Shown: piece by piece, positions 26,687-37,683 of the stretch
How positions within the stretch are numbered: the first letter of the stretch is position 1
Layout: each line of letters starts with the position of its first letter
NCBI GenBank assembly: GCA_000263275.1
Contig: CAGP01000078.1
Span: forward strand, 1-41,141
Reading direction: 5' to 3'
Length of the DNA stretch: 41,141 nucleotides
Source: Helicobacter bizzozeronii CCUG 35545
GTDB lineage: Bacteria > Campylobacterota > Campylobacteria > Campylobacterales > Helicobacteraceae
Translations under genes and position numbers: made by a program
The notes under the pieces: generated by a model
Databases searched by the model: none
Told to the model about the DNA's origin: nothing
Seen by the model: the letters and a program-made list of their open reading frames with translations, nothing else

Positions 26687-26938
26687 ATGAAAGAAGCAAG
26701 TATAAAGGAATTTATGGAGGCTGTGCAGAAGGCCATAGCGATGGAGCAGGGCAGGGAGCAGTGGTGGGAGAATCTAGCCCAAGAGTTGAGCCCACAAGAG
26801 AGGGGATATTTTATCAACTTAGGGAAGGAGGGGATAGTAGAGAGCACACGGCACCACGATCCTTATCATCTGAAACTGAGCATCCAAATAGGCATGGAAA
26901 TGGCGATGGAACACGATCTAGAGCAGAAGAAAGCATAG
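26687..26938 (+). CDS. Small acidic helical protein
   Basis: 83 residues with AGGAG before ATG 26687. It is mostly helical and charged (IKEFMEAVQKAIAMEQGREQ, KLSIQIGMEMAMEHDLEQ), with no signal peptide or known motif. It lies between virD4 and topA, co-directional. Unknown function. Confidence 0.5.
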   Translation: MKEASIKEFMEAVQKAIAMEQGREQWWENLAQELSPQERGYFINLGKEGIVESTRHHDPYHLKLSIQIGMEMAMEHDLEQKKA

Positions 26939-26986
26939 GCAGAGCTTGCGGACCCGACACTACTACCCAAAAAGAGAAGGATAACC

Positions 26987-29048
26987 ATGCAAAAGCCCGA
27001 TGTCATCATCATTGAAAGCCCCAATAAAATCAAAAAGATTGCTAGCATCACAGGAGCTAAGGTCCTAGCTACTATAGGACACTTTATGGAGCTTGAGGGG
27101 ATTGAGGGAGAGAATTTTAAGCCCAAGTTTGCATACAGGGCAGACAAGAAACAACAGATATATGCGATGATCGAGCAGTGCAAGGGCAAGCGCGTTTATA
27201 TTGCCACAGACCCCGATAGAGAGGGTTATGCCATTGGCAAGATGTTCTATGAGAAGATCAAAAATGTCGCCAAAGAGGTGTTTAGAGCTGAGTTCCACGA
27301 GATCACAGAGAGTGGGATTAATAAGGGCTTGCAGAGTGCCTTGTTGTTTGCCAACACAAATTTTAATCACTATGAGAGCTTTTTAGCTAGGAGTGTGAGC
27401 GATTACTACATTAGGTTTTTCTCTCTCCCCTTATTTAGGTGATTGTCTGCAACAAAGAAAGGGCAATAGTGCAGGCAGGGTGCAAACCCCCTGCTTGAAA
27501 CTCATTGTGGATAGAGACAAGGAGATAGAAGCTTTTAAAGCTCTACCCGAGAGTCAGAAAGTGAGCTACCAAATTCAGGCTAAAATCTATGATACACACA
27601 ATAGAGAAGTCATTCTGAGGCATTGTGATGGTGAGGGCAAAGAAATCAAGTATGAGAACCAAGAACAAGCCCTTACAATGCTTGCACCGCTCAAAGAGTG
27701 CAAAGTGGCCTTAGTGCTAGACATCAAACATTCTACAATTTCAAGCCCACCTCCTAAGCCATTCATCACTTCTAGTCTTTTAAAAGTGGGGAGCACGCAG
27801 TTAGGTTTGAGCACCCAACAAATCCAAGAACACGCCCAAAAACTCTTTGAAGCAGGATTGATCACTTATATTAGAACGGATGCGCAGACACTCAGTCAAG
27901 AGTTTTTAGACAAGGCAGAGAAGTTCTATCAACCTGTCTATGCCAATCTTTATGAGCGCAGGAGCTATAAGGCTAAGAATAGCCAAGCAGAAGCCCACGA
28001 GGCTATCCGCATCACCCATTGCCACAAGCTTGAAGACACGCAGAATGTTTTAGCCCAAGCAGACATTACAGACAAACAAACCCAATTTCTCTACACTTTG
28101 ATTTTCCAAAGGACATTAGAGAGTCAGGGCAAATCCGCTGTCTATGCCAAGCAAGACTTGCAATTCAAAATCAAAGACCACTTCTTTAGATGCAGTGTGC
28201 GCTCTTTAAAACAGGCAGGATACCTAGATATGTTCAGACACGCAGAGCAGGCAAAAGGTGTAGAGCAGGCAGAGAATGAGCAGAATGCGCATTTAGACTT
28301 AAAGACAAACAGCACAATTAGTTTGCTGAGTTTAGACATCGCTAAAATCCAAAAACACGCCAAGAGTGCCTATGTCGAAGCCAGCTTTATAGAAGTCTTG
28401 GAGAAAAATGGCATTGGCAGACCCAGCACTTATGCCAGCTACTTGCCCAAACTAACCCAAAGGGAATATATCCAAATCACGCCTGATAAAAAACGCATTG
28501 TGAATGCTACGCACAAAGGCAAGCAAGTCATTAGCGTTTTTGAAGCAAGCCCTTATAGTTGGATTGTGGATACCCAATTTACCGCTTTGATGGAGGAGCT
28601 TTTAGACAAGATTGTGAGGCAAGAGTGTAGCTATGTGGAGTATATGCAAATGATAGCCCAAAGATGCCCCCAAATGCCAAGCCAAACTCCAAGAGAGGAA
28701 TACCCCACTAGAGCCCCTAAAGAAAGCCAAGTCAAGTATGTCCAAGACATTTTAAGAGACTTAAAGATGGAGATTCCTAGTGAGTTTGCAGACTACACTA
28801 AGGATAGCAAGATCGCTAAGGCTTTCTTAGACAAATTCATCCCCAAGCACAAAGAAGCTAGGGAGAAGGTCAAACAAGAGGGAGGTTATCTAGTCAATAA
28901 AAACACTCCTGCAAGCAAGCCCGCTACTGCCAAACAAATTGCCTTTGCAGAGAGTTTGTCTCAAAAACACAATGTGAAGTTGCCTAAGGATTATAAGAGT
29001 AATATGCAGGTGTGTAGTGGCTTTATTGAGGAGTGGAGGGGGAAGTGA
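26987..29048 (+). pseudogene. topA: Type IA topoisomerase, one frameshift
   Basis: Frame 1 (26987-27442) is a Toprim domain: DVIIIESPNKIKKIASI (catalytic Glu) and YIATDPDREGYAIG (DxD). It breaks at five T (27416-27420); four T gives YIRFSLSPYLGDCLQQRKG and then SAGRVQTPCLKLIVDR. Frame 2 has the catalytic tyrosine in LITYIRTDAQTLS, the AHEAIRIT motif, and NGIGRPSTYASYLPKL. Corrected length is about 687 residues; no C-terminal zinc ribbons are visible, typical of mobile-element copies. Such second topA genes occur on Helicobacter ICEHptfs elements, presumably for relaxation of transferred DNA. Confidence 0.82.
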
Positions 29049-29106
29049 GGGAGGGTATTGGTAGTTTTTTGGGGGGAGAACAAAATAAAAAACATGGAGG
29101 TTTTAC

Positions 29107-30362
29107 ATGTGGTATGTCTTAAAGAATAAGGATAAAGAAGTTGTAAAGTTTGAATTACAAGTAAAAGAACAAGTGATAAATGGTGTTAAAGTCAAAAACT
29201 ACTTCATAGACGACACAAGTATCGTTTTACAGCCTGCTCTACTGCCTCATTCTTTTGACACCGATAAAAGTGTTGCAGACAATATGGAACACTGGATTAG
29301 GGCTAGAAAAATCCCTAAAGATAGAGCATTTGTGGAGGACATTGTGCGTTCTCTAAATTTAGATGAAAAAAACTTTCTTTCTTATGTAGACATCACATTA
29401 GCCCTATCTCTCAACGACACTTATTGGATTGTCCCTGCAGATAAAAACTACCTTTGGAAAGACCATAATCTCTACGAAAATTTTTTTAACGAAACACTGG
29501 CTTTAGTGGCTTTTACGGGGTGTTCTGCAAAACTTGAGGGGCGTGTAACCACTCCAGAGTTTACCACTAATGGTATGCTTAAGAAGTGCTGGCATAGAAA
29601 TGAACAAACAAACAAGATAGAACTTTTAAAAGGGCGTATTGATTGGGAGAAGCCTTATCACGGCAAAGAGCCTTACTGTGAATACTACATGGCACAGATT
29701 GCTGCAACACTGGGATTTGAGCATATACCCTATGACTTACAAGAGTTTCATGGAGAACTTGTCAGTTCTTGTGAGCTTTTCACAAGCCAACAGCACGGAT
29801 ATTTACCCATGTATTATTGCCTTGATAAAAAAACACGCATTAGAAAGAACGACTTAGCAACTTATCTAATAGGTGTAACGAAACTTTATGGGGAAGATGC
29901 ATTTTATGATCTCCTGCTCTTTGATGCGCTTATTGGAAACACAGATAGGCACTTAGGCAACTTTGGTATGTTAATTGATAACGATACCAATGAGCTTGTC
30001 AGACCTGCGCCTATTTTTGACAATGGGATGGCGTTTTTTAACCATATTACAGAAAAAGATTTAGGGAGTATTGCTTCCTTTTTTTGAACAAAAAAACCAG
30101 TGCCATTAATATTCCTTTCCAACAACAACTAGAGATCGCATGCCAACCTAGACACACAGAGGCTCTCTTAAAACTGGCTAACTTTACCTTCACTCGCCAT
30201 AAACAATACAACTTATCCGAAGAGTGGCTGCAAGCAGGTGAAAAGTTTATCCAGCAAAGAAGCCAAGAGATCATTAAAATCATTGCTAAGAAACAGGCTA
30301 AAACCCAAGAAACAACCTCCCACCAAAAACCCCCTACACCCCCCAAACGCAGGCGTAGATGA
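29107..30362 (+). pseudogene. HipA-fold kinase, frameshifted (paralogue 2)
   Basis: Begins MWYVLKNKDKEVVKFELQ at ATG 29107 with GGAGG upstream. The kinase core has ALSLNDTYWIVP, GNTDRHLGNFGMLID (catalytic loop) and PAPIFDNGMAFF (metal site), matching the gene at 3600-4818 throughout. It stops at 30087 because of seven T (30079-30085); eight T would continue SFFLNKKTSAINIPFQQQ and reach CQPRHTEALLKLANFTFT, which aligns with the tail of paralogue 1, then a basic end (PPTPPKRRRR) at 30362. The unaltered protein would keep all catalytic residues and lose only the C-terminal tail. It is embedded in the transfer operon after topA. Confidence 0.72.
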
Positions 30363-30393
30363 ACTACACCAACCCCAATAAGAAAGGAAAATA

Positions 30394-30618
30394 ATGCAAC
30401 AACTAGAACCCCAAGCAACAGGATTGCAAGCACTCACAGATGGCAGTTACCCCTTAAGCCAAGAAGCTCTAGCAGAGTTTTTAGCTTATGGTGTGCCATT
30501 AGAGGAAGTAGAGCTCTCTACACAGCAAGAACAAGCCAGCACTGCTTCTAACACACCTACACTGGCTGAACCTTGGCTAGATAGTGTGGGCACAGAGGAT
30601 CAAGGGCAAGAGTTTTAA
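30394..30618 (+). CDS. Small acidic protein with an EPWLDS motif
   Basis: 74 residues starting at ATG 30394 behind AAAGGAAA. The first half is a short helix (QEALAEFLAYGVPLEEVEL), the rest disordered and acidic with LAEPWLDSVGTED near the end. The EPWL motif recurs in the large Gln-rich protein at 31703-33718. Unknown function. Confidence 0.5.
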   Translation: MQQLEPQATGLQALTDGSYPLSQEALAEFLAYGVPLEEVELSTQQEQASTASNTPTLAEPWLDSVGTEDQGQEF

Positions 30619-30660
30619 GGCAATGCCAAATCAGAAAGAGATAAAAATAAGGGAGAAGAA

Positions 30661-31651
30661 ATGAAATCGTGGGATGAGATAAGTGTAGCCGAACAAAAGG
30701 CGATGTTTAGAGATTTTCTAGCTAATGAAATTAACACAGCCCTAGAGCAAGGTCTAGCATTCAAACCCCACAATAGGGCTTATAACGCCCATTCAGGCAG
30801 TGCTTATAGTGGCTTGAATGCCTTGATTTTAGATGCCAAGCAAAAAGAAGGCAACTATACTAGCAATGCGTGGATCAGCCTTGAGGAAGCCCAAAAACTA
30901 GGAGCAGATGCTAGAGAGCTTGAGTTTATCCACAGCAACACCCAATCTAGCCAAAATCCTCAAGGCGCAATCAAGAAGGCGAGCATTAGCTATGTTAAAA
31001 CCCATGAAATGCAAAAAAGTCCCCAAGAAGGACGCACAAGGCAATCCCATCCCCTTATTGGATGGGAATGGCAACCAACGCTATAACAGATATGGGGAAT
31101 ACCTATTTGAGATGGAAGAGGTGCGTGTAGAAATCCCGCCTAGACTAGAAATCAAGCATCTTTACAATGTGGAGTGTTTTAAGAGCATTGATAGAACACA
31201 CCTAAAGCCTTTAAATCCCAAGAGCTTAAAGCCTCTATACACAGACGAGCGTTTTTCTTTGGATAATCAAAGTTTGGTGATCTATGATCTCTCTGCCAAA
31301 CTCACAGAGTCACAATACCAACGGGTGCTAGACTATGTAGGTCATTATGCCCAACACAACCAACAATACGCTAGAGATAGACAACAGCCCTCACAAAGGC
31401 ATACAGGAGCAAACACGCCTGAGCCAAACCAGCCACAGCAATATAGCAACCAGACAAACCAACATAACCTAGAAATGCTGATGCCACAAGCCCCAATCAC
31501 CCTAGAGAATCAGCAGGGGATGCAAATGGTGATGCAGATATTGCAAGAACAACAAAAAGTGATTCAAATATTGCAAGAACAGCACAAGGCAATCCAAAAA
31601 ATGGCTCAAGAGATTGCTTGGCTCAAGACGCAACAACAATCCAAAAAATGA
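30661..31651 (+). pseudogene. ArdC-like protein, one frameshift
   Basis: Frame 1 (30661-31086) resembles the ArdC/DUF1738 ssDNA-binding N-terminal domain: KPHNRAYNAHSGSAYSGLNA and NYTSNAWISLEEAQKLGADA parallel the family pattern P-x-N-x-x-(S/T)G-x-x-Y-x-G-x-N and W-x-(T/S)-x-x-QA. It breaks at six A (31013-31018); five A gives MQKVPKKDAQGNPIPLLDG. The second frame goes on with the equivalent of the domain's end (IKHLYNVECFKSID), then a Gln/Asn-rich linker and a coiled coil with a duplicated QILQEQ-K-IQ unit. No metallopeptidase HExxH is seen. ArdC proteins protect incoming single-stranded DNA from restriction. The call is moderate. Confidence 0.55.
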
Positions 31652-31702
31652 AGCCTTAAATGCAACCTACTTTGCGACACCCTCTAAGGGGAGGGGTCGT
31701 TG

Positions 31703-33718
31703 ATGGACAACTTCCTTAATGGCTTTTTAAAAGCGTGGCGGGCTTGGAGAGATGATGGGAGAGAAGCTTTTATGCGTCTCTTTGTGCAAGAAGTGCAACA
31801 AGCTAAAGGCAGTGATTCAGAACATTTTTTGACACTCTTAAAACAAGAAATGCAGGCTGTGGGTGCTACTAGAAGCACAACAGATCAACAAGACATCTTA
31901 GCCATCAGTGATTATATTGATACTTTCAAAAAAGAAGTGGAGCACACCATGCAACAAGCCCCAGCCAAGCAGGGATTAGAATTAGAGCAGACCCAAGAAT
32001 ATGGGGGAGCAGAGCAATCTCTACAAGTCCAAGAGGGCTTAGAGCACCAAGAGCTCCAGCAAGACACTACTACTCTAGAGGCAGTAACAGAACAACCAAA
32101 CAGATTAGAGCAAGGGCTGGTAATCGCCAATGAAGCACTGGATGCCCACCACACATTAATCCAAAAAGTCCAAGAACAACAAAAGACACTCCAAGCAATG
32201 GCTCAAGAGCTCACAGAGCTCAAGCACCAACAGCAAACCCAAGATAAGACACTAAATGAGCCACAAACAGAAACTAAAGAGCAAGAGCCAAGGCAAGTCC
32301 AAGAAGATACGCTAGAGCCACAAACCCAAGAATATGGGGAGCAGAGCAATCTTCACAAACCCTAGAGAGATTAGAGCAACAGGAATCAACTCAAGACAAG
32401 AGTATTGCTAAAGATGAACAAGAAGTGGTTGAGGAACTAGAGCAAGCCCCACAAAACCAAGATGACTTAGAGCAACAAGCACCCACACAAGACACAGCTA
32501 TGGCTCAAAGCAAGCCAGAAGTGGCTGAGGGGTTAGAACAAACCCCAAGCTCCAGAGAGCTCAGAAGAGCAAGAGCTCCTACAAAGCATCACTATCTTTA
32601 AAGATGAAATCCAAGAAGTCTTGGCAGAACACCACAACAAGGTAGAGCAAGAACCTCAAGCTAAAAACTTAGCAGAGGAAAAGCAAGAAAATAATTCGGA
32701 GCAGTTAAGCCAGCCTGAGCAAGGCTTAGAGACATCTAATGAAAGCACGTCAGAGCTCGCACAGACTCCACTCCAAGCCACAGAAATAGATAACAAGTAT
32801 GCCAAGCTACACAGCTACTTCAAGCAAGTTGAATTAGATGTGCAACAAAAACGCATCAAGACCAAGACAGATTTTAAAGAGAGCTTTTTAAACTATGCCA
32901 AATCCCACATGACAGAGGCAGAACTCAAAGTCTTGTTAGTGCTTTCCCAAAAGCAACCCAGCAAGCTTACCCAAGAACATCTTAATCTCATTAACGATGC
33001 CCTAGAACAAGCACATGGCAACAAGCACATGCAAGATTTAGGCTTACAACTCAGTGTTAAAGCCGTGTTAGGACACCCCCTAGAGGCAGAACAATACACG
33101 GCTATCCAAAGCTATGTGCAACAATGCCAAGCAAGCCTAGAGCCTATGGATGGCAAAGTGGCTGATGCCATGAATAGCCACTTGGCAAAAATGCAAAAGA
33201 GTAGAGAGACCCCTACAGAAAGCCAAGCAGTCCAGCAAGAAGCCACTCAAATAAGGGAAACGATTGCAGAGCCAAGCCAAAATGCCACACAGCCAATCAC
33301 AGCACCACCCCCTGAGCCATGGATTCAATCCCAAAACTCTCATAAACCTTGGTTAGAAACACAGACACAAGATACGCAAGCATCCCACACCCAAACAGCC
33401 CAGCAGAAAGCAAAACAAGGGCAAAATATTAATTTAGGTTCTGCTACAACCCATACAGCTCCAAATGAATCAGAGCAACAAACACAAGACTATAGTCAAG
33501 CCCAACCAGTGGCAAGTAGTAGACCTACACCACCCCCTGAGCCGTGGTTGGAATCACAAAATTCTAAGCCTTGGTTGGAAATAGAAACGCAAGATATGCA
33601 AGCATCCCATACCCAAGCAGCTATAGCAAGAAAAGAACCCAGTGTGCATCTAGGTTCTCCCCCTTCTGCACAGCCTTGGCTAGATGCCCCGGCTAAACCT
33701 AGAGGCAGAAGGCGTTAA
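31703..33718 (+). pseudogene. Gln/Glu-rich repeat protein with EPWL motifs, two compensating frameshifts
   Basis: One open stretch of about 670 codons: 31703 to about 32338 (MDNFLNGFLKAWRAWRDDGR), a middle part in another frame (LEQQESTQDKSIAKDEQEVV), and from about 32550 to 33718 in the first frame. An internal duplication of a 30-bp unit has GGGGG at about 32000 but GGGG at 32335-32338, marking the first shift. It is low-complexity, coiled and acidic, with a more ordered helical part (SHMTEAELKVLLVLSQKQPS) and three to four PWL motifs (PPPEPWIQS, KPWLETQ, PPPEPWLES, QPWLDAP) before a basic end (KPRGRRR). No known family. The stop overlaps the primase ATG (TAATG). Confidence 0.55.
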
Positions 33719-35636
33719 TGGCTTACATCAAAAATGCGATCTATCTGCTCCTGGATAGCATTTTGCAAGATTTTGGTTATGTGTTAGACAAAGAAAAAAG
33801 CACTCTAAACTACCCTGTGCTCAAACATCCTAATGAGAAAGAGAGACTGGTTATAAAGAATAGCGCAGGGAGTTATCACTACTTCAACACTGAAGATAGG
33901 AATGATAAGGGTAATATCATCAATTTTTGCCAAAAGCGTGGATTAAAATTAGAGGATTTGATTAAGGGAGAGGCACAATATAAAGCTAGAACCCCTACAA
34001 TCTCTCAACCCAGCCAGCAGGAGCAAAGGAATCTCCAACAGGATTTTAAAGCCTTGCCCCTCTATGATTTAGACAAAAGCCAGCTCCTAAGAAGCAGGGG
34101 CATTCAAGGCACGCTCTTTAAAAGCTACCAAAACTCTTTAAGAACCGATCAACACAACAACCTCTGTGTGCCCAATTATCTTGGTGAAAATCAAAGACTT
34201 GTGATGAGTGCGATTAGCAAACGCTTGAGTAAGCCACTCACCACGCACACAGATGGCTCGCCTAGAGAAAAGCCCTTAAAGGAGCTCTGTCAAGGCTCTA
34301 AGGGCGTGCAAATGCTTGTGCCCAGTGGAGGCTTGAGGGCTGTTAAGTCTATTGTGATGACAGAGAGTGTCTTAGATAGTATGGCTTATTTGCAAATGAA
34401 GGGTCTCAATCCTGATACAACCCTGCTACTAGGCAGTGTGGGGCAGTTTGGAGCAGACAAGATACGCTCTTTTGTGAGTGCATTGTTCCAGCAGATGAAC
34501 CAAGACAAGAGCAAAGAGTATCAGCAGTATGTGCAAGAGATGAAGGCTTATAATGAGTGGAAATTCTATGAGAAAGAGCAAGTCAAAAAGTCTAAAGACA
34601 CGCAACCCACCATAAGCAAGACTTTAAAAATTTCCTTTTCAAAACCCAAATACTTTGATAGAAACAATCCTAAAGATATGCCCGTTAATCATTGGCAAGA
34701 ACAGAGTGTGAGCTCTCTTAAAGAGCTAGCCCAAGCCATAAAATCCTCTCCTTATTCGAGTGCTTTATTTGAAAAGGGGTATCGCAATGCTTCTAATGCC
34801 AAGAGTTTTTCCAACCTTCTTATCTATGACATTGACAATGACAAGGACAGCCCACAGCTTACCTTAAAGCAAGCACAAGCCTTGCTAGAAAAACAAGGCA
34901 TAGAGAGCTTGATTATGCCCTCTAAGAGCCACCAAGTAGAAAAGAACGGGTATATTGCTGATCGCTATCGTATTCTTATCCCTACAGCACAGCCTTTAGG
35001 CTCTTTAGATACAGAGAATTTTGTAGGTGTCAATAGCCTAGTAGCTAAGACTTTGGGCTTGTATGCCTACATAGATAAAAAAAGTCTTGGTAGATAAGGG
35101 AAGGGCATATTATAAGAGTCCTGAGAGTGCCGAGCCTGTGTTTGTGCAAGGCAAGACATTAGACATAGAGTCCTTCAAACAACAAGCTTCTCAAAATCTT
35201 TTCACAGAGAAAATACCTAGAAAAGTATTTAGTCCTCCTAGTGTAGTCAACTCCCCCTGACCTGTCTGTCAATGTGGTTTTAGTCTGTGATAATGATGAA
35301 CAGGGACAACGCTACACGCAGGCATTAGATGAGATATTTTTTAACTGCACAAATCAGTTGCCTGAAATCTACACCCCCTTTGCCAAAGATTGCAATGATG
35401 ACTTAAAGCTTAGTCAAATAATAGGGGAGAATAATGCCAATGCAGATAGTGTTTATCAATATGTTTCTAAAGCGTTTAAGCAATTAGAGAATCCGTATGT
35501 CTATGCAGAGGGCAAGAGAGAGATTTTAGAGAAGTTAGATAGCGTTGCTAGTATTAAAGACTTCAACGCTGATACGATGAGTAGATTAGAAAAATTGAAA
35601 TTGAATTCAAACACGAGGAGGAAGTATGGAAGATAA
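33718..35636 (+). pseudogene. Primase-like protein: Toprim fold with AEP-like insertion, two frameshifts
   Basis: About 639 residues over three frames (33718-35097, then to about 35255, then to 35636). The N-terminal part (YHYFNTEDRNDKGNIINFCQ) resembles the DUF3991/CHC2-like module without zinc cysteines. A Toprim start follows (SIVMTESVLDSMAYL, Glu about 216; LLLGSVGQFGADKI). The second Toprim half (VVLVCDNDEQGQRYTQALDE) only appears near residue 520. In between lie LLIYDIDNDKD (371-373 DxD), MPSKSHQ (about 402-406) and ADRYRILIP, a pattern like the AEP/PrimPol motifs. The breaks are A7 (35077-35083; A6 gives IDKKVLVDKG) and C5 (35253-35257; C4 gives NSPDLSVNVVLV). Probably makes primers on the transferred strand. 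Confidence 0.65.
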
Positions 35637-36921
35637 TCATCCTGTTGGGAGTGTCTTTGGTAAGACCATGTATTATTTCCAAGGTCCTGCAGACAAGGTC
35701 GTTAATAATTTAGCCACACAAATGACCGAATTTTTCAAAGTGCAGATGAGCTTGAACATCATCTTAACGATTTTGTTTATGTGGTGGGCTTATAAGCGTG
35801 TTAAAGAAGGTGATTTTTTTCAGTTAAAGACTTTGATGGGTGTGTTGGTGTTTGCGGTGTTTTTGGGCGTGATCAACTGGGCAATTTCTGAACCAACCAC
35901 TTATATGCGCGAGGTGAAAAATATTATTTTTGCTCCTTCCAATGCCCTAACAGAGATTATTGCGAAGAGCTTACAAGCGAATGTAGAGGCCTTGAAGAAA
36001 ATTGACAATGGAGAAAAATTCCACATTGCACATTTGATTGACCAATCTTATTATGCTATCACTTTGTTTTATAATACGGCATTCAAAGACTTGGGGCTGA
36101 TGATATTTTTCGAACTCCTGCCCCAGCTCATCCTATTCCTCTTGTTGATTATTGCCCAGGTCTTGTTTATCGCTTTAGTCTTGATTATTGTGTTAATGGT
36201 GTTTATAGAAACTAGGGTATGGTTAGCATTGGGCATTATAGCCTTGCCATTAGGATTATTCCCACAGACTAAGGGGATGTTGTTTAGCTACATCAAAAAG
36301 TTACTTTCATTAACTTTTTACCAACCTTGTTTGATGTTAGTGGCATTTTTGAATTTCGCAGTCATCAATAGTATGACTGCTAGGATTCCCTCAACAGATG
36401 AGATTAAGCGTGGTGCTTTTGATGCAAGTAAGGCGAGTAAGACAATCATAGATACAGGCTTTTTCGATCTCTTAGGGCACATGCTAGTGCTGATCCTATC
36501 TTCTTTAATGTGTTTCTACCTTGTCAAACGCATCCCAGACTTCATCAATGGCATCTTTGGCACAAGTGGGGGTGTCGGGGCTGTAACAGAGATGATGCAA
36601 AAGATAGGGATGACAGCAGGGGGCGTGGTAGTAGGGGGTTCTGCAGTGATGGCAGCTAATAAGATCAGTCAGGCTTATCAGAGTGCAGGAGGAGGACTAG
36701 CAGGTGTGAGAGCAGGTCTAGGAGCTCTAGCTACAATGGGGGCTACAGGGGGCTTAAGTGCTGTGGCTGACAGAGAGTCTATTAGCTTAGGCATTAAATT
36801 TGGTGTGCATACGATCAAAAGTGCTTTAGGGAGTGGATTTGCAACAGGCAGTAATGCTAGTAACCAGCACAATGCTTCAAGTAGCACACCCAATACGGAT
36901 AAAGGGGGAAGTGGAAAGTAA
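35626..36921 (+). CDS. virB6: VirB6/TrbL-like polytopic membrane protein
   Basis: 431 residues, intact, ATG 35626 behind AGGAGG and overlapping the primase end by 11 bp. There are at least six hydrophobic helices (SLNIILTILFMWWAY, LMGVLVFAVFLGVINW, LLPQLILFLLLIIAQVLFIA, LVLIIVLMVFI, TFYQPCLMLVAFLNFAV, FDLLGHMLVLILSSLMCFYL) and the conserved region around ETRVWLALGIIALPLGLF. The C-terminal 100 residues are Gly/Ala/Ser-rich and soluble, common in TrbL. VirB6 forms part of the inner-membrane channel. It is separated from the main virB block by 11 kb. Confidence 0.8.
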   Translation: MEDNHPVGSVFGKTMYYFQGPADKVVNNLATQMTEFFKVQMSLNIILTILFMWWAYKRVKEGDFFQLKTLMGVLVFAVFLGVINWAISEPTTYMREVKNIIFAPSNALTEIIAKSLQANVEALKKIDNGEKFHIAHLIDQSYYAITLFYNTAFKDLGLMIFFELLPQLILFLLLIIAQVLFIALVLIIVLMVFIETRVWLALGIIALPLGLFPQTKGMLFSYIKKLLSLTFYQPCLMLVAFLNFAVINSMTARIPSTDEIKRGAFDASKASKTIIDTGFFDLLGHMLVLILSSLMCFYLVKRIPDFINGIFGTSGGVGAVTEMMQKIGMTAGGVVVGGSAVMAANKISQAYQSAGGGLAGVRAGLGALATMGATGGLSAVADRESISLGIKFGVHTIKSALGSGFATGSNASNQHNASSSTPNTDKGGSGK

Positions 36922-37041
36922 AATATGATTAAAATGAGAAACTTAATGAGTGGTTTCGGGAATTGCATTGACTTAAGAGAAAAATAACAAATAAACCCTA
37001 TAATGGCCACTTTCTCAAGTATCCTTTGTGGAGGTTTAGTG

Positions 37042-37683
37042 ATGAGATGGCAAACTGCAACGCATGTTTTAGGCTCTTTAGCTTTGAGTTCTTGTTTTGT
37101 TTCTCCACTTCTAGGCGATACAAGGAGTGCAGAATACTATTCTACACACCATGAAGAACGCAAAAAGACACTCAAAAGATGTGAGGCGTTAATCCTAAGT
37201 GCTGCACAACAAGGCAAAGACCTGAGTAAGGAGCAAGAAGACACATGCAAGAATGCCGAATGGGGTAGGGCGTTGCATCACGATCGCTTGGCAAGTCAAA
37301 AACACAAACAACAGCGTAAGGATATAGCTACAACTTTGGCTCAGTGCTATTTAAAAATGGCAAATGGCTTGAAAAATGGTAATGATTATGTTAAAAGTGA
37401 TAAAACTTGCAAGGCGTATGTAAGAATGAGTGTGTATAGAATCGCACCTCCCTCATTTCTCATTACTCGTGATCTAGAACCTATATTACTCCTTGCTCCA
37501 AAAACCGATGGGACTCCCAATTGGGATGGATACCCCAAAGGAGACAAAACAAAGCTCATTAAATGCTATAGGGTGTTTGCTCAGAATCTCGCTAAAAATC
37601 AAAGCTACGACCCACTAGATAAGCTACAGAAAAAAGAATGCAAAGAACAGATGGATGCTGGTCTAGCACCTAATCTTCGCTAG
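37042..37683 (+). CDS. Secreted protein, possible entry-exclusion lipoprotein
   Basis: From ATG 37042 (GGAGG 13 bp upstream; an earlier ATG at 37003 is in frame). The N-terminus MRWQTATHVLGSLALSSC has a hydrophobic core and lipobox-like LSSC. The mature part has EERKKTLKRCEAL and EDTCKNAEWGRAL, which recalls the C-x(n)-CxNA pattern of EexN/TrbK-type entry-exclusion proteins. It is longer (about 213 residues) than typical EexN, with extra cysteine pairs (TTLAQCYLKMANG, DKTCKAYVRM). It ends 13 bp inside the convergent virB5-like gene. The call is tentative. Confidence 0.4.
   Translation: MRWQTATHVLGSLALSSCFVSPLLGDTRSAEYYSTHHEERKKTLKRCEALILSAAQQGKDLSKEQEDTCKNAEWGRALHHDRLASQKHKQQRKDIATTLAQCYLKMANGLKNGNDYVKSDKTCKAYVRMSVYRIAPPSFLITRDLEPILLLAPKTDGTPNWDGYPKGDKTKLIKCYRVFAQNLAKNQSYDPLDKLQKKECKEQMDAGLAPNLR

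Noticed and set aside
31500-31640. CRISPR-like repeats in the ArdC-like and Gln-rich genes
   Set aside because: The repeats are in-frame coding duplications of Gln/Glu-rich coiled coil without uniform spacers; no cas genes are present.
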